A stretch of DNA of 64,000 nucleotides from Synergistales bacterium (GCA_021736445.1 JAIPGA010000002.1:40268-104267), one strand, 5' to 3'; positions 32,366 through 40,876 are shown, counted from the first letter of the stretch. A program made the numbers and translations. The notes: generated by a model from the letters alone, not told the origin.

Positions 32366-34066
32366 ATGACCACAGCGCTTATCGTTGACGGATATGTAGA
32401 TGAACCTGCCTGTTTTGGCGTGCCTCCGTACGTGTCGCCCTATGTGCGGTATCTGTACGGTGTCCTGTCGGTGCATGGCTTCGAACCGCTTTACCGGACC
32501 TGTGACAGCTGGCGGGAGCAGCCTGACCCCGTACTCTGGAATCAAGTCGAGCTGATCGCCGTCATTGCGGGTATTGCGGTGCCGGGACGATACCGCGGCG
32601 GATCGCCCCTGACGCTGGCTGAGCTGGAGGGTCTCGCGAGAATGCCTCGTCGCGGTCCCCTTGTGGTGGGAGGCGCGATCAGCAGGGGGTACACCCTCCA
32701 GGGGGGGAGCACCGCCCGGAAGGTCCAGGCCCTGGATGTCGACTGTTTCTGTACCGGTGATCCTGAAGCGGTGGTGGACCACTTTCTCAAAACCGGAGCG
32801 TGGGTCCCGGGCAAGCGGCGCACCTATCAGTTGTTGCAGCCCTGGGCCACCGAGGGAGCACGTCTCATCCCGCATCATCCCGGTTTCCCCTGGTTGACGA
32901 TGGAGATGGAGCTGTCTCGGGGGTGCACCAGGAATGACGGGCATTGCAGCTTCTGTACCGAGGGCTGGTTCATGCCTGTGGAGGAACGGGATGTCTCCAT
33001 GGTGACCGAGGAGGTCGCCGCCCTTGCGGAACAGGGGGCGGACGCCTTCCGTCTCGGCCGTTGTTCCGACATCCTCACATATGGAGGGAACACGGGAAGC
33101 CCTGCCGACCAGCCGTCGCCCGGGGTTTTGGAGAAGCTTTACAAAGGTGTCCGATGTGCCGCCCCATCGCTTGCCGTCCTGCACACCGATAACTGCAACC
33201 CCAGAGGCGTGGTGCGATACCCCGGGGCGGCTGCGGAGGCGATTGGCGTCATCGCTTCCCAAAACACAGCTGGGGATATCCTGTCTTTCGGTATCGAGTC
33301 GCTTGATCCCGAGGTGCTGCGCCGTAACAATCTCAAGGTCAGCGCCGAAGAGGCCTTTACCGCTGTGGAGGTTGTCAATACCGCGGCAGCAGGGTACAGC
33401 GCCCGACGGATGCTCCCGTCTCTTCTTCCCGGGCTCAACCTTCTTTTCGGGCTGGCCGGTGAGCGGAACGATTCCCTTGACTGGGTGACCGCCCTCCTGG
33501 AACGGCTTCTCGCTTCGGCGCTCACTGTCCGACGGATCAACATACGACGGGTCATGGTTTTCCCGGAGCTTCCCCTCCATTCGCTTCTGGAAGAGCATCC
33601 CTCCAGATTGAAGCATGCCCGATACAGACGATGGAAGCGCTGGGTGCGTGAGGAGGTGGATCCGGTGTTTCTCCGTCGGGTGGCTCCTTTCGGCACCATT
33701 ATTAAGGGGGTGCGTCTCGAGGGGTTTCAGGGAAATACCGCCTTTGGAAGACCGCGGGGCAGCTATCCCCTGCTTGTGGGGCTGCCGGGCTGCCGTGAAG
33801 AGATCGGTTCCGTCAGGGATGTGGCTGTGGTCGGACAGGGAGGACGGTCCGTAACGGCGGTTCCCTATCCGTTCAACCCCAATCATGCGTCGCCCGAGAT
33901 GTTGCGCTCCATCCCGGGGTTCGGAAACGCCAGGGTCAAGCGCCTGGTTGCCCACCGCCCCTTTCAGGATACCACGGCACTGGCGGCGGCCCTTGATGAC
34001 CCTGGGCTTCTATCTACGCTGCGTCCCCTTCTTGCCGAGAACGAAGATCCCTTTGATGCACAGTAG
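32366..34066 (+). CDS. Radical SAM protein with C-terminal helix-hairpin-helix (COG1031-type)
   Basis: A 566-residue protein in the style of archaeal COG1031 proteins. Residues 1-150 are a B12-binding-like Rossmann segment without the usual DxHxxG motif. The radical SAM core starts around 180 with an unusual cluster spacing: Cys187, Cys194 and Cys197 (RGCTRNDGHCSFC, CX6CX2C). GIESLDPEVLRRNNL and LPGLNLLFGLAGE follow. Near 515-550 is an HhH segment (RSIPGFGNARVKRLVAHRP). The combination suggests work on a nucleic acid or on a bound partner, but no function is established. The ATG follows AGGGAG. It is one of three plus-strand genes, ahead of nikR. Confidence 0.8.
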   Translation: MTTALIVDGYVDEPACFGVPPYVSPYVRYLYGVLSVHGFEPLYRTCDSWREQPDPVLWNQVELIAVIAGIAVPGRYRGGSPLTLAELEGLARMPRRGPLVVGGAISRGYTLQGGSTARKVQALDVDCFCTGDPEAVVDHFLKTGAWVPGKRRTYQLLQPWATEGARLIPHHPGFPWLTMEMELSRGCTRNDGHCSFCTEGWFMPVEERDVSMVTEEVAALAEQGADAFRLGRCSDILTYGGNTGSPADQPSPGVLEKLYKGVRCAAPSLAVLHTDNCNPRGVVRYPGAAAEAIGVIASQNTAGDILSFGIESLDPEVLRRNNLKVSAEEAFTAVEVVNTAAAGYSARRMLPSLLPGLNLLFGLAGERNDSLDWVTALLERLLASALTVRRINIRRVMVFPELPLHSLLEEHPSRLKHARYRRWKRWVREEVDPVFLRRVAPFGTIIKGVRLEGFQGNTAFGRPRGSYPLLVGLPGCREEIGSVRDVAVVGQGGRSVTAVPYPFNPNHASPEMLRSIPGFGNARVKRLVAHRPFQDTTALAAALDDPGLLSTLRPLLAENEDPFDAQ

Positions 34067-34165
34067 CTTGGTGGTTCAGACAATCCGCAGGGGACCGGAT
34101 GAGGCATGAACAGGCGTAGACCGAGGGAGGCTGCCGCAGTAAGGCTGGACAATTCATAGAATGGG

Positions 34166-34579
34166 TTGGTGTTGGCTTTGGGACAGGTCTTGCGTTTTAG
34201 TGTTTCCATGGACGAGAAACTGCTTGAGGAGTTCGACAGATGGATAGCCAAAAGCGGATTCCCTACCCGCTCCGAGGCGCTCCGGCAGTTGATCCGCACC
34301 TTTGTTACGGAAACCAAGTGGAAGGAGAATGTCGGCGAAGTATGGGGAACGGTGACCGTCACCTATAACCATCACGACCATGATGCGTCACAGGCGCTCA
34401 CCCACCTCCAGCACACCTTTGGCGAGGTGATTATCTGCACGACCCATATCCATATGGATGCCGACAACTGCCTGGAGGTGATCATCCTGCGTGGAGAGGT
34501 GCAGCGCGTACGGGAATTTGTGGAGTCCCTGCCCGGGCTGAAGGGCGTCCGCAACACCACACCGTCGATCACCTCGTAG
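34166..34579 (+). CDS. nikR: Nickel-responsive regulator NikR
   Basis: Ribbon-helix-helix repressor with a C-terminal ACT-like nickel-binding domain, 137 residues from the TTG at 34166. The N-terminal RFSVSMDEKLLEEFD and GFPTRSEALRQLIR form the RHH. The nickel ligands match E. coli His76, His87, His89 and Cys95 in spacing: His83, His94, His96 and Cys102. YNHHDHD is the usual loop. The exact start is uncertain because several TTG/GTG codons precede RFSVS. No nickel transporter or nickel enzyme is in the window, so the target is elsewhere. Confidence 0.92.
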   Translation: MVLALGQVLRFSVSMDEKLLEEFDRWIAKSGFPTRSEALRQLIRTFVTETKWKENVGEVWGTVTVTYNHHDHDASQALTHLQHTFGEVIICTTHIHMDADNCLEVIILRGEVQRVREFVESLPGLKGVRNTTPSITS

Positions 34580-34611
34580 CAGAAAAAGGATTGGCAACGG
34601 GAAGAGGAGCG

Positions 34612-34645
34612 GCGCAAAAAAAGAGGGGCAGCCGACGGCTGCCCC
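34612..34645 (-). terminator. Rho-independent terminator of the zinc-ribbon gene
   Basis: Perfect 9-bp stem GGGGCAGCC / GGCTGCCCC (34625-34645) with a three-base loop. On the minus strand it is followed by CTCTTTTTTTGCG. It lies 16 bases after the small gene's stop, and also just beyond nikR on the other strand. Confidence 0.85.
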
Positions 34646-34660
34646 GAATCGTTAGATTCC

Positions 34661-34825
34661 TCACCCGGAGGGCGAACACCCGCTTCCCGCTTTGGGCAGC
34701 GGATCCCCCTCTATCATAATCACCGTCTTCCCACGGCATGATGGGCACTTGATCGTACGCTCCTGCTCTCCCACCACGAACTCTTCACCACAGGACAGAC
34801 ATTTGAATATACGGGTATGCTCCAT
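34661..34825 (-). CDS. Small zinc-ribbon protein, 54 residues
   Basis: A short gene with complete expression signals. It encodes 54 residues with two CxxC pairs, CLSC (9-12) and CPSC (27-30), the pattern of a zinc ribbon, then a hydrophobic strand (KTVIMIEG) and a Gly/Ser/Cys tail with an odd fifth Cys at 50. The ATG at 34823-34825 follows GGGGGG by about six to eight bases. It has a strong promoter and terminator of its own. Its function is unknown; it resembles the FmdB/zinc-ribbon class of small regulators. Confidence 0.8.
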   Translation of the reverse strand: MEHTRIFKCLSCGEEFVVGEQERTIKCPSCRGKTVIMIEGDPLPKAGSGCSPSG

Positions 34826-34860
34826 GACATTCCCCCCTTTACCTCTGGCCTACCAGGGTC

Positions 34861-34889
34861 ATTATACCCCCTTCCCCTATTAGGGGCAA
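34861..34889 (-). promoter_or_regulatory. Strong promoter of the small zinc-ribbon gene
   Basis: Minus-strand TTGCCC (34884-34889), a 17-base spacer and a perfect TATAAT (34861-34866). The ATG is 35 bases further on. This is the best -10 in the window. Confidence 0.75.
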
Positions 34890-34899
34890 GAGGTAAGTG

Positions 34900-35847
34900 C
34901 TAGATGTCCCCGATCGTGGCCACCATGACCGCTTTGATGGTGTGGAGTCGGTTTTCGGCCTGGTCGAACACCTTTGACTGCACTGATTCAAAGACCTCCT
35001 CCGTCACCTCGTTGCCTTTCACGGCAGGGAGACAGTGCAGGAAGATGGAATCGTTGCGTCCGGTTGCGTTCATCAGTTCGGTGTTGACCTGATAGGGCTT
35101 GAGCAGGGCGATGCGTTCCTGTGCTTTGTCCTCCTCCCCCATGGATGCCCAGACGTCTGTGTAGACCGCGTTGGCGTTCCGAACAGCCTCCCGGGGGTTA
35201 TCGGTAACGGTGATGGTTGCGTGGTTGTCCCTGCCGATCTGCTGGCAGGAGGTGACCAGCTCCTCTTCGGGGAAGAGCTCCTTCGGAGAGGCGATGACAC
35301 AGTGCATGCCCATCTTGGCGGCGCCGATCATCAGCGAGTGGGCCATGTTGTTCCGTCCGTCACCGACGTAGACCAGTTTTGTTCCTTTGAGTATGCCGAA
35401 GTTCTCCCGAATAGTGAGGAAGTCGGCGAGGATCTGGGTGGGGTGGTAGCTGTCGGTCAAACCGTTCCAGACGGGTACCCCGGCATGGGTCGCCAGGGCT
35501 TCCACCATGGACTGCTTGAATCCCCGGAACTGGATCCCGTCGAACATCCTTCCCAGCACCCTGGCGGTGTCCTGTACGTCTTCCTTGCCGCCCAGGTGGA
35601 TGTCGTTCTTTCCCAGGAATTCGGGGTGGCCGCCTTCGTCAATGCAGGCTGCCGTAAAGGCGCATCTTGTTCTGGTGGAAGACTTCTCGAAAAGAAGGGC
35701 CACGTTTTTCCCCGCCATTGAAGTGCCTCTGATTCCACAGCGTTTCTTCTGCTTGAGGTCCCCCGAAAGATCCAGCAGAAAGGTGATTTCCTCGGTGCTG
35801 AAATCCTTCAGTGTCAGAAAGCTACGTCCTTTTAGATTCAATGCCAT
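34900..35847 (-). CDS. argF: Ornithine carbamoyltransferase
   Basis: Interconverts ornithine plus carbamoyl phosphate and citrulline plus phosphate. The 315-residue protein has the carbamoyl-phosphate loop KSSTRTR, the ornithine-binding HCLPA and FxGxK-type segments. Next to two arginine deiminases it probably works catabolically, splitting citrulline (then arcB); the name argF follows family homology. Carbamate kinase, needed for ATP gain, is not in the window. The ATG at 35845-35847 follows AAGGAAG by about nine bases. An AT-rich region with inverted repeats precedes it. Confidence 0.95.
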   Translation of the reverse strand: MALNLKGRSFLTLKDFSTEEITFLLDLSGDLKQKKRCGIRGTSMAGKNVALLFEKSSTRTRCAFTAACIDEGGHPEFLGKNDIHLGGKEDVQDTARVLGRMFDGIQFRGFKQSMVEALATHAGVPVWNGLTDSYHPTQILADFLTIRENFGILKGTKLVYVGDGRNNMAHSLMIGAAKMGMHCVIASPKELFPEEELVTSCQQIGRDNHATITVTDNPREAVRNANAVYTDVWASMGEEDKAQERIALLKPYQVNTELMNATGRNDSIFLHCLPAVKGNEVTEEVFESVQSKVFDQAENRLHTIKAVMVATIGDI

Positions 35848-35870
35848 CGATGATCTTCCTTTCAATTAGG

Positions 35871-35935
35871 GTAATAAAAAATATTTTATTGAAATTCACT
35901 AATATGCTTTAGTGCTTAACAATTATTGTTCAATT
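35871..35935 (-). promoter_or_regulatory. AT-rich control region before argF with three inverted repeats
   Basis: The gap between arcA (first copy) and argF is far richer in A+T than its surroundings. It holds AATAAAA-N4-TTTTATT (35873-35890), CACTAA-N6-TTAGTG (35897-35914) and AACAAT-T-ATTGTT (35918-35930). Any could be an operator, for an ArgR-type or Crp/Fnr-type regulator. I could not place a convincing -35/-10 pair. Confidence 0.45.
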
Positions 35936-35982
35936 CGGTCTGCCGGGAGGAAACGGCACCCATGAAGATGCGATTTTCTGCG

Positions 35983-37224
35983 TCACTCGGACAGGGGTTC
36001 CCGGAGGAGCGGCATGCTCATGCAGCGTGGCCCACCCCGTCCCCGACCGAGTTCGGCCCCCCGGATCTCGTAGACCTTGACACCGTTCTCCCGGAGATAG
36101 CGGTTGGAAACGATGTTACGACGGTAGGTCACCACCTCGCCGGGAGCGATGGACAGGGTGTTTGTCCCGTCGTTCCACTGATCCCGGGCGGCGGCCACGG
36201 GATCCCCGCCTCCTGTTTCGATCAGCCTGATCCTGTCGAGTTCCAGGGTGCGCTGGAGACACTCCTCCAGATTGTCGTGCTCGATGATCTTCTCGAGGTT
36301 GCCTTCTTCGTCGTAGAGCAGCTCCGCAACCTTGATCCGTTTGCCCAGGCCCGGATAGATCGTGCAGGCATCCCGGTCCACCATCGTGAACACGGTGTCC
36401 AGGTGCATGGAAGCCCGGATCTTGGGAATGTCCACCGCCAGGACACGGCGGATTCCAACTCTCTGGGCCAGACGACGTCCAACAATCTGGGCGGCGCCCG
36501 CATTGGTCCGCTGGCTGATCCCTATCGCGACTGTATCCTCGGAGAGGACCAGGACATCGCCGCCTTCTATCGTGTAGGGGTAGGTGTCCCGGAGTTCATC
36601 GCCGAAGATGATCTTTATGTGTTCAAAATATGGGTGGTGCTTGAAGATATACCTGCTGTAGAGAGGCTCCCTCCCCCGGGCATTGAAATTCATGACGCTC
36701 AGGATGACGCCGTCGTTGATAAAGCAGTGGGGATCCCGCTGGAAATAGAGGTTTGGAAGAGGGCGGATCAGGAAATCATCGGGACCGGTGACCCGAAGCA
36801 CCAGGCTTCTGCAGGAACCGAGCATGGGTTCCGCTTCCCGATGGGAGAGCCCCGTGACGAGGATCTCGGCGAGTTCGTCGGTATCCATCTCCATGAAGTT
36901 GATCTTCAGGGCAAGCGCCAGGGGTACATCCAGGGCCTCCAGGGAGAGAACCTCGTCCACCAGAGACGAACGGATCTCCTGATCCCGGAGGATGTCGGCC
37001 AGACAGTTCTGGTAGTAGACCACCTCCACGCCGTTATCCCTGAGGAGGTCGGCGAAGGCATCGTGTTCCTTTTGCGCCTCTTCCACCCAGAGGATATCGT
37101 CAAAGAGCAGCTCATCCTTGTTCTCTATGGTCAGTCGCTCCAATTCGCGGCCAGGCCGATGCAGCAGTACCCGTTTCAGCCTCCCGATTTCCGAGCCTAC
37201 GAAAAAGGATCTTTTGCTATTCAT
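35983..37224 (-). CDS. arcA: Arginine deiminase (copy 1)
   Basis: Hydrolyses arginine to citrulline and ammonia. The 413-residue protein has the guanidino-modifying fold with GGDVLVL, the catalytic His and Asp in MHLDTVFTMVDRD, NDGTNTL and the nucleophile Cys near the end in GPRCMSMPL. The ATG follows GGGGGAGG by about six to eight bases. It lies 40 bases downstream of a second copy, with which it shares long stretches such as LERLTIENKD and WVEEAQ, so the pair arose by duplication. Confidence 0.95.
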   Translation of the reverse strand: MNSKRSFFVGSEIGRLKRVLLHRPGRELERLTIENKDELLFDDILWVEEAQKEHDAFADLLRDNGVEVVYYQNCLADILRDQEIRSSLVDEVLSLEALDVPLALALKINFMEMDTDELAEILVTGLSHREAEPMLGSCRSLVLRVTGPDDFLIRPLPNLYFQRDPHCFINDGVILSVMNFNARGREPLYSRYIFKHHPYFEHIKIIFGDELRDTYPYTIEGGDVLVLSEDTVAIGISQRTNAGAAQIVGRRLAQRVGIRRVLAVDIPKIRASMHLDTVFTMVDRDACTIYPGLGKRIKVAELLYDEEGNLEKIIEHDNLEECLQRTLELDRIRLIETGGGDPVAAARDQWNDGTNTLSIAPGEVVTYRRNIVSNRYLRENGVKVYEIRGAELGRGRGGPRCMSMPLLREPLSE

Positions 37225-37264
37225 GCGTGTCCCTCCCCCTCGGAGATTCCTGCCTGTATCGCTG

Positions 37265-38500
37265 TTACAGCTCGTCGCGACTCAGAGGCATAACGATGCA
37301 ACGGGGCCCTCCTCTTCCTTTCACCAGCTCCGAACCACGTGCCTCGAGTACCTTGATTCCATGTTCCCGGAGATGCTGATTGGAGACCACATTCCGCCGG
37401 AAGGTCAACACCTCGCCCGGCGAAAGAGCGAGGGTGTTTGTGCCGTCGTTCCACTGCTCCCGGGCTGAGGCCACAGGATTCCCCGCTCCGGTTTCGATAA
37501 AACGGATCTCTTCCCTGTGGAGAAGCTGTTCCAGCACCGTGCCGAGTTGCTCCGGTTCGGTGATGGACTCCACCTCACCATCGCTGCTATAGGTGATCAG
37601 ATAGAGCGAAAGGGATTCCCGAACCCCCGGAAAGATCGTGAAGGTGTCCCTGTCAACCATGGTGCATACCGTATCGAGATGCATATAGCTCCGTCGCTTG
37701 GGGATGTCTACGGCGAGGACATGCCTGATGCCCTGCATGCGGGCCAGCTGCTGCCCTACCACCTGTACCGCGCCGGCAGTGGTTCGCTCGCTGATCCCTA
37801 TGGCGACACTTTCGTTATTTAAAACCAAAAGATCTCCGCCCTCGAAGTGGTAGGGTGTTCCGCCGGACGGGGTTGCTCCGAAAATCACAGGTGTGGACGC
37901 AAAGCGGGGATGGTGTTCGAAGATATATCTGGCGTAGAGGGACTCCCGCCGGCGGGCGGCAAACTGCATGACACTCACCAGCGCACCGTTCCCCACAAAG
38001 GCGTAGGGATCCCTCTGGATATAGAGGTTTGGAAGCGGGCGGATCAGGAAATCCTTCTCCGAAAGCATGCGCAGGACGAGACTTCTCCGGGGGAGGTAGG
38101 GAGTGGCCTCGGAGCAGGTGAGCCCCGCCACCAGGATGTGAGCAAGCTCCCCGGCTTCCAGCCCGCTGAGAGCATCCTTGAGAGATGCCACAAGGGGATG
38201 GTCCAATGCCTCCAGGGCGAAGACCTCGTCGAGCAGATGCCCTCTCGTTTCGAGATTTTTCAGGATTTCGGAGAGGCACTCCTGGAAATAGAGCAGATCC
38301 ACATCGTTTTCCCGTAGAATCGAGGTCAACACCCGGTGCTCCCGCTGGGCCTCTTCTACCCACAGGATGTCGTCAAACAGCAGGGCATCCTTGTTCTCGA
38401 TTGTCAGACGCTCCAGCTCGGCTCCCGGACAGTGCACCAGAGCGCTGGTGAGGCGCCCCACCTCCGAAGTGATGTGCACCCCTCTCCCCTCTTCAGGCAT
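37265..38500 (-). CDS. arcA: Arginine deiminase (copy 2)
   Basis: Second arginine deiminase, 411 residues. Active-site segments are kept: EGGDLLVL, MHLDTVCTMVDRD, NDGTNTLAL and GPRCIVMPL. It differs from copy 1 across the whole length, so it is not a recent duplicate. The ATG at 38498-38500 follows GGGGGG by about eight bases; a longer open frame upstream lacks homology. It is the first gene of the pair, with a good promoter and an inverted repeat ahead. Confidence 0.95.
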   Translation of the reverse strand: MPEEGRGVHITSEVGRLTSALVHCPGAELERLTIENKDALLFDDILWVEEAQREHRVLTSILRENDVDLLYFQECLSEILKNLETRGHLLDEVFALEALDHPLVASLKDALSGLEAGELAHILVAGLTCSEATPYLPRRSLVLRMLSEKDFLIRPLPNLYIQRDPYAFVGNGALVSVMQFAARRRESLYARYIFEHHPRFASTPVIFGATPSGGTPYHFEGGDLLVLNNESVAIGISERTTAGAVQVVGQQLARMQGIRHVLAVDIPKRRSYMHLDTVCTMVDRDTFTIFPGVRESLSLYLITYSSDGEVESITEPEQLGTVLEQLLHREEIRFIETGAGNPVASAREQWNDGTNTLALSPGEVLTFRRNVVSNQHLREHGIKVLEARGSELVKGRGGPRCIVMPLSRDEL

Positions 38501-38555
38501 ACAGATCCCCCCTTGGTAAAATGAACTGCGTGGTTCCTTGAGTTTACTTTTGTCT

Positions 38556-38603
38556 TTTATACCACATCTCTCCCCTGTTGCCAAATCAAATCAGAGTTTG
38601 GCA
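38556..38603 (-). promoter_or_regulatory. Promoter and inverted repeat ahead of arcA copy 2
   Basis: Minus-strand TTGGCA (38579-38584), a 17-base spacer and TATAAA (38556-38561). The -35 is one arm of TGCCAAA-N11-TTTGGCA (38579-38585 and 38597-38603), which could be a repressor or activator site. The 157-base gap to speB holds no gene. Confidence 0.65.
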
Positions 38604-38657
38604 TCTGCGGGGGCACCCTCTGCCGCGGTGGCCCGGCGAGACGCGGGCGGAAAGCCT

Positions 38658-39500
38658 TCAGGAAAGGAGCAGGAGGAGTTCGCGGACGATCTTCGCGGCG
38701 AGCAGAGAGGTGATGTTGTTGCAGTCCAGAAGCGGAGAGACCTCCACCAGGTCGAACCCCACAACATTCAGTGACTGCAGCGCCGGGAGAGCCTGGAAGA
38801 AGTCGCCGCTCATCCAGCCCCCAGGTTCGGGAGTGCCGGTTCCAGGCGCACAGGCGGGGTCGAAGACATCGATGTCCAGGGTGATGTACAGAGGCCTCCC
38901 CAGAAGGGCCGGTGCGAGCTCTGCCAGAACGCCGGGGGTACTCCCGGGGTAGAATCCGGTATGGTCGCTTGCCCATTGGTACTCCTCTTTTGTGGCGGAG
39001 CGGATGCCTGTCTGTGTGAGGGAAGAGGAATGTTGCAAAAGGTTGGCTGCTACCTGACGCATCACCGTTCCATGGCTCATGACGCCTCCATGGAGCGATT
39101 CCCGGAGATCCGCGTGGGCATCGATATGGAGCACCCGGACATCCGGGTAGACAGCGGTGACGGCGGCAAGGACCGCCCAGGACACCAGATGTTCGCCGCC
39201 CAGCACCACCGGACGTTTCCCCCGGGAGAGGATCCTTGCCGCGACGGATTCAATGGTGGCCAGCGATGTTGTGAGTTCGCCGATCGGAAAGTGCAGGTCG
39301 CCGATATCTGCGAAGGCAACCTCATCGAGGCTTTTCCGCAGACTGCAGCTGAACTCCTCGAGGTGCCAGGATTCATTCCTGATTTCCCGCGGCCCGTTCC
39401 TCGTTCCGGGTTGGCGGGATACCGTGGCGTCCAGAGGGGCGCCGAAAAGCACCCAGTCCTCCCGGGAAGGGGTGCGGCTGGAACCCATGAACCGCGTCAT
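38658..39500 (-). CDS. speB: Agmatinase/arginase-family ureohydrolase
   Basis: Binuclear manganese ureohydrolase of 280 residues. Metal motifs are GGEHLV, HIDAHADLR and TLDIDVFDPA. Context with pyruvoyl arginine decarboxylase and spermidine synthase makes agmatine (to putrescine and urea) the likely substrate. The start overlaps the speE stop (ATGA). Being downstream of arcA with an empty gap, it is the last gene of the polyamine operon. Confidence 0.92.
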   Translation of the reverse strand: MTRFMGSSRTPSREDWVLFGAPLDATVSRQPGTRNGPREIRNESWHLEEFSCSLRKSLDEVAFADIGDLHFPIGELTTSLATIESVAARILSRGKRPVVLGGEHLVSWAVLAAVTAVYPDVRVLHIDAHADLRESLHGGVMSHGTVMRQVAANLLQHSSSLTQTGIRSATKEEYQWASDHTGFYPGSTPGVLAELAPALLGRPLYITLDIDVFDPACAPGTGTPEPGGWMSGDFFQALPALQSLNVVGFDLVEVSPLLDCNNITSLLAAKIVRELLLLLS

Positions 39501-40360
39501 TCTCTGGAGGTCCTGATCATGTCCGAGAGGAAGGGCGGAAGCACAAAGGCGGCACGGTGGACCGACGAGCTGTAGTAGCGTGTTGATCTGGCGGGCAGGG
39601 TGCGCCGCGGTTCTCCGGGGTCAAGGACCTTCGATCCCACGGCATAGGTCCACATCCCTGTCGGGTAGGTGGGCAACGCCCCCCAGCAGAGTGCCGTGAC
39701 AGGGAAGACGGTGCTCAATTCCCTGTAGGCGCCCTGTACGAGTTCGGGCTCGGCAAAGGGGGACTCCGTTTGGGCGATCATGATCCCCTCGGGACGGAGC
39801 GCCTTCGCGACATCCCGGTAAAAGGGGGCCCGGAAGAGCCCGGCGGCGAAATCAACCGGATCGGTGCTGTCCACAACCACAATGTCAAAGCTGCCGGATT
39901 GCCCCTTGATGTACGCAAGGGCATCCGCTGTGAGCAGCGTGACGCGATCCTCATCGAGAGCCTTGCTCACCTTCGGGAAGAAGTCCCGCGAGGCGCGGGT
40001 GACCTCGGGGTCGATATCGACCAGCACCGCCTCTTCAATGGAGTCGTGTTTCAACAGTTCCCTGATGACGCCTCCATCCCCTCCTCCGACCACCAGGGCC
40101 CGTTTTGGCGACGGGTGGGCGCAGCTGGGGATATGGGCCATCATCTCGTGGTAGGCAAACTCGTCCGCCTCGGTGATCTGGATTGCGCCGTCCAGAGCCA
40201 GGAGATTCCCGTACTGCTGGGTCTCGACCACAAGCAGGTGCTGGTAGGCCGTCTGAATGTTGCGTAGCACCCGCTTAATCCGGAGTCCCAGCCTGAGATC
40301 CCGGGTTTGGTATTCGGTGAACCACAGATCATAATCACGACGTTCCTGTTGTACATCCAT
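39497..40360 (-). CDS. speE: Spermidine synthase
   Basis: Transfers the aminopropyl group of decarboxylated SAM to putrescine. The 287-residue protein has GALQI-type core (LDGAIQITEADE), YHEMMAHIP, the SAM-fold GGGDGGV, VDIDPEV and DSTDPV, and PTYPTGMW near the end. The ATG follows AAGGA by eight bases. It is 12 bases downstream of pdaD and coupled to speB. SAM decarboxylase (speD) is not in the window. Confidence 0.95.
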   Translation of the reverse strand: MDVQQERRDYDLWFTEYQTRDLRLGLRIKRVLRNIQTAYQHLLVVETQQYGNLLALDGAIQITEADEFAYHEMMAHIPSCAHPSPKRALVVGGGDGGVIRELLKHDSIEEAVLVDIDPEVTRASRDFFPKVSKALDEDRVTLLTADALAYIKGQSGSFDIVVVDSTDPVDFAAGLFRAPFYRDVAKALRPEGIMIAQTESPFAEPELVQGAYRELSTVFPVTALCWGALPTYPTGMWTYAVGSKVLDPGEPRRTLPARSTRYYSSSVHRAAFVLPPFLSDMIRTSRE

Positions 40361-40372
40361 GGGCGTCTTCCT

Positions 40373-40840
40373 TTACCGATAAAAGAGCGGGCAGGCAGCG
40401 ATGACGCAACCGCAATGTTCGACGGTGTGCTCGATGGACTTCACCTTCACTTCACCAAGGGGAATGCCGCGAAATGAAAAGGCCTCCCGCACCATCTCCT
40501 CCACCTGGATCGCTGCCCTGTCAGCCGAACAGCGGCCGGAAAACTCCATGATCATGCCGGAGTCTCCGCTGTCTTCCGGAACGCCCACCCCTATTCCTGC
40601 AGCGATGGTCTCACCGGGTGTGGTGCTCTGGAGAGAACCGTAGGCCACCGGCAGAAGGGAACCCAGCGGCATGTCGAATTGCGAGACGAAAAGGCAGCCC
40701 GGCGGGAGAACACTGCTCACACGGAGAAGATTCATGTTGCCGATCCGGGCATCCAGGAGCGCTGCGTCGAAGGCGGTCAGCTCCGTTTCCGCCTCTCCTT
40801 TCCCTATCACAAGCGTGTACTGTGTCGGTACGGGCAGCAT
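40373..40840 (-). CDS. pdaD: Pyruvoyl-dependent arginine decarboxylase
   Basis: Converts arginine to agmatine using a pyruvoyl group made by self-cleavage. The 155-residue length matches the archaeal/bacterial PvlArgDC family. The cleavage site is Ser42-Ser43 in LLRVSSVLPPG. GIGVGVPEDSGDSGMIME and a late VEHCGCVIAAC are family-like. It is the first of pdaD-speE-speB, giving arginine to agmatine to putrescine to spermidine. ispG lies upstream. Confidence 0.94.
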   Translation of the reverse strand: MLPVPTQYTLVIGKGEAETELTAFDAALLDARIGNMNLLRVSSVLPPGCLFVSQFDMPLGSLLPVAYGSLQSTTPGETIAAGIGVGVPEDSGDSGMIMEFSGRCSADRAAIQVEEMVREAFSFRGIPLGEVKVKSIEHTVEHCGCVIAACPLFYR

Positions 40841-40876
40841 GCCTCGTACCCCCTTTCAAAAATGAGTGATCTCTGT

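Noticed and set aside
32351..33955. A 534-codon open frame on the minus strand opposite the radical SAM gene
   Set aside because: It has no recognisable domain, is Pro/Arg/Gly-biased like an antisense frame of GC-rich coding DNA, and the plus-strand frame has clear motifs.
34580..34660. Terminator read as nikR's own
   Set aside because: The stem could act on both strands, but the T-run is only on the minus strand, so it belongs to the small zinc-ribbon gene.
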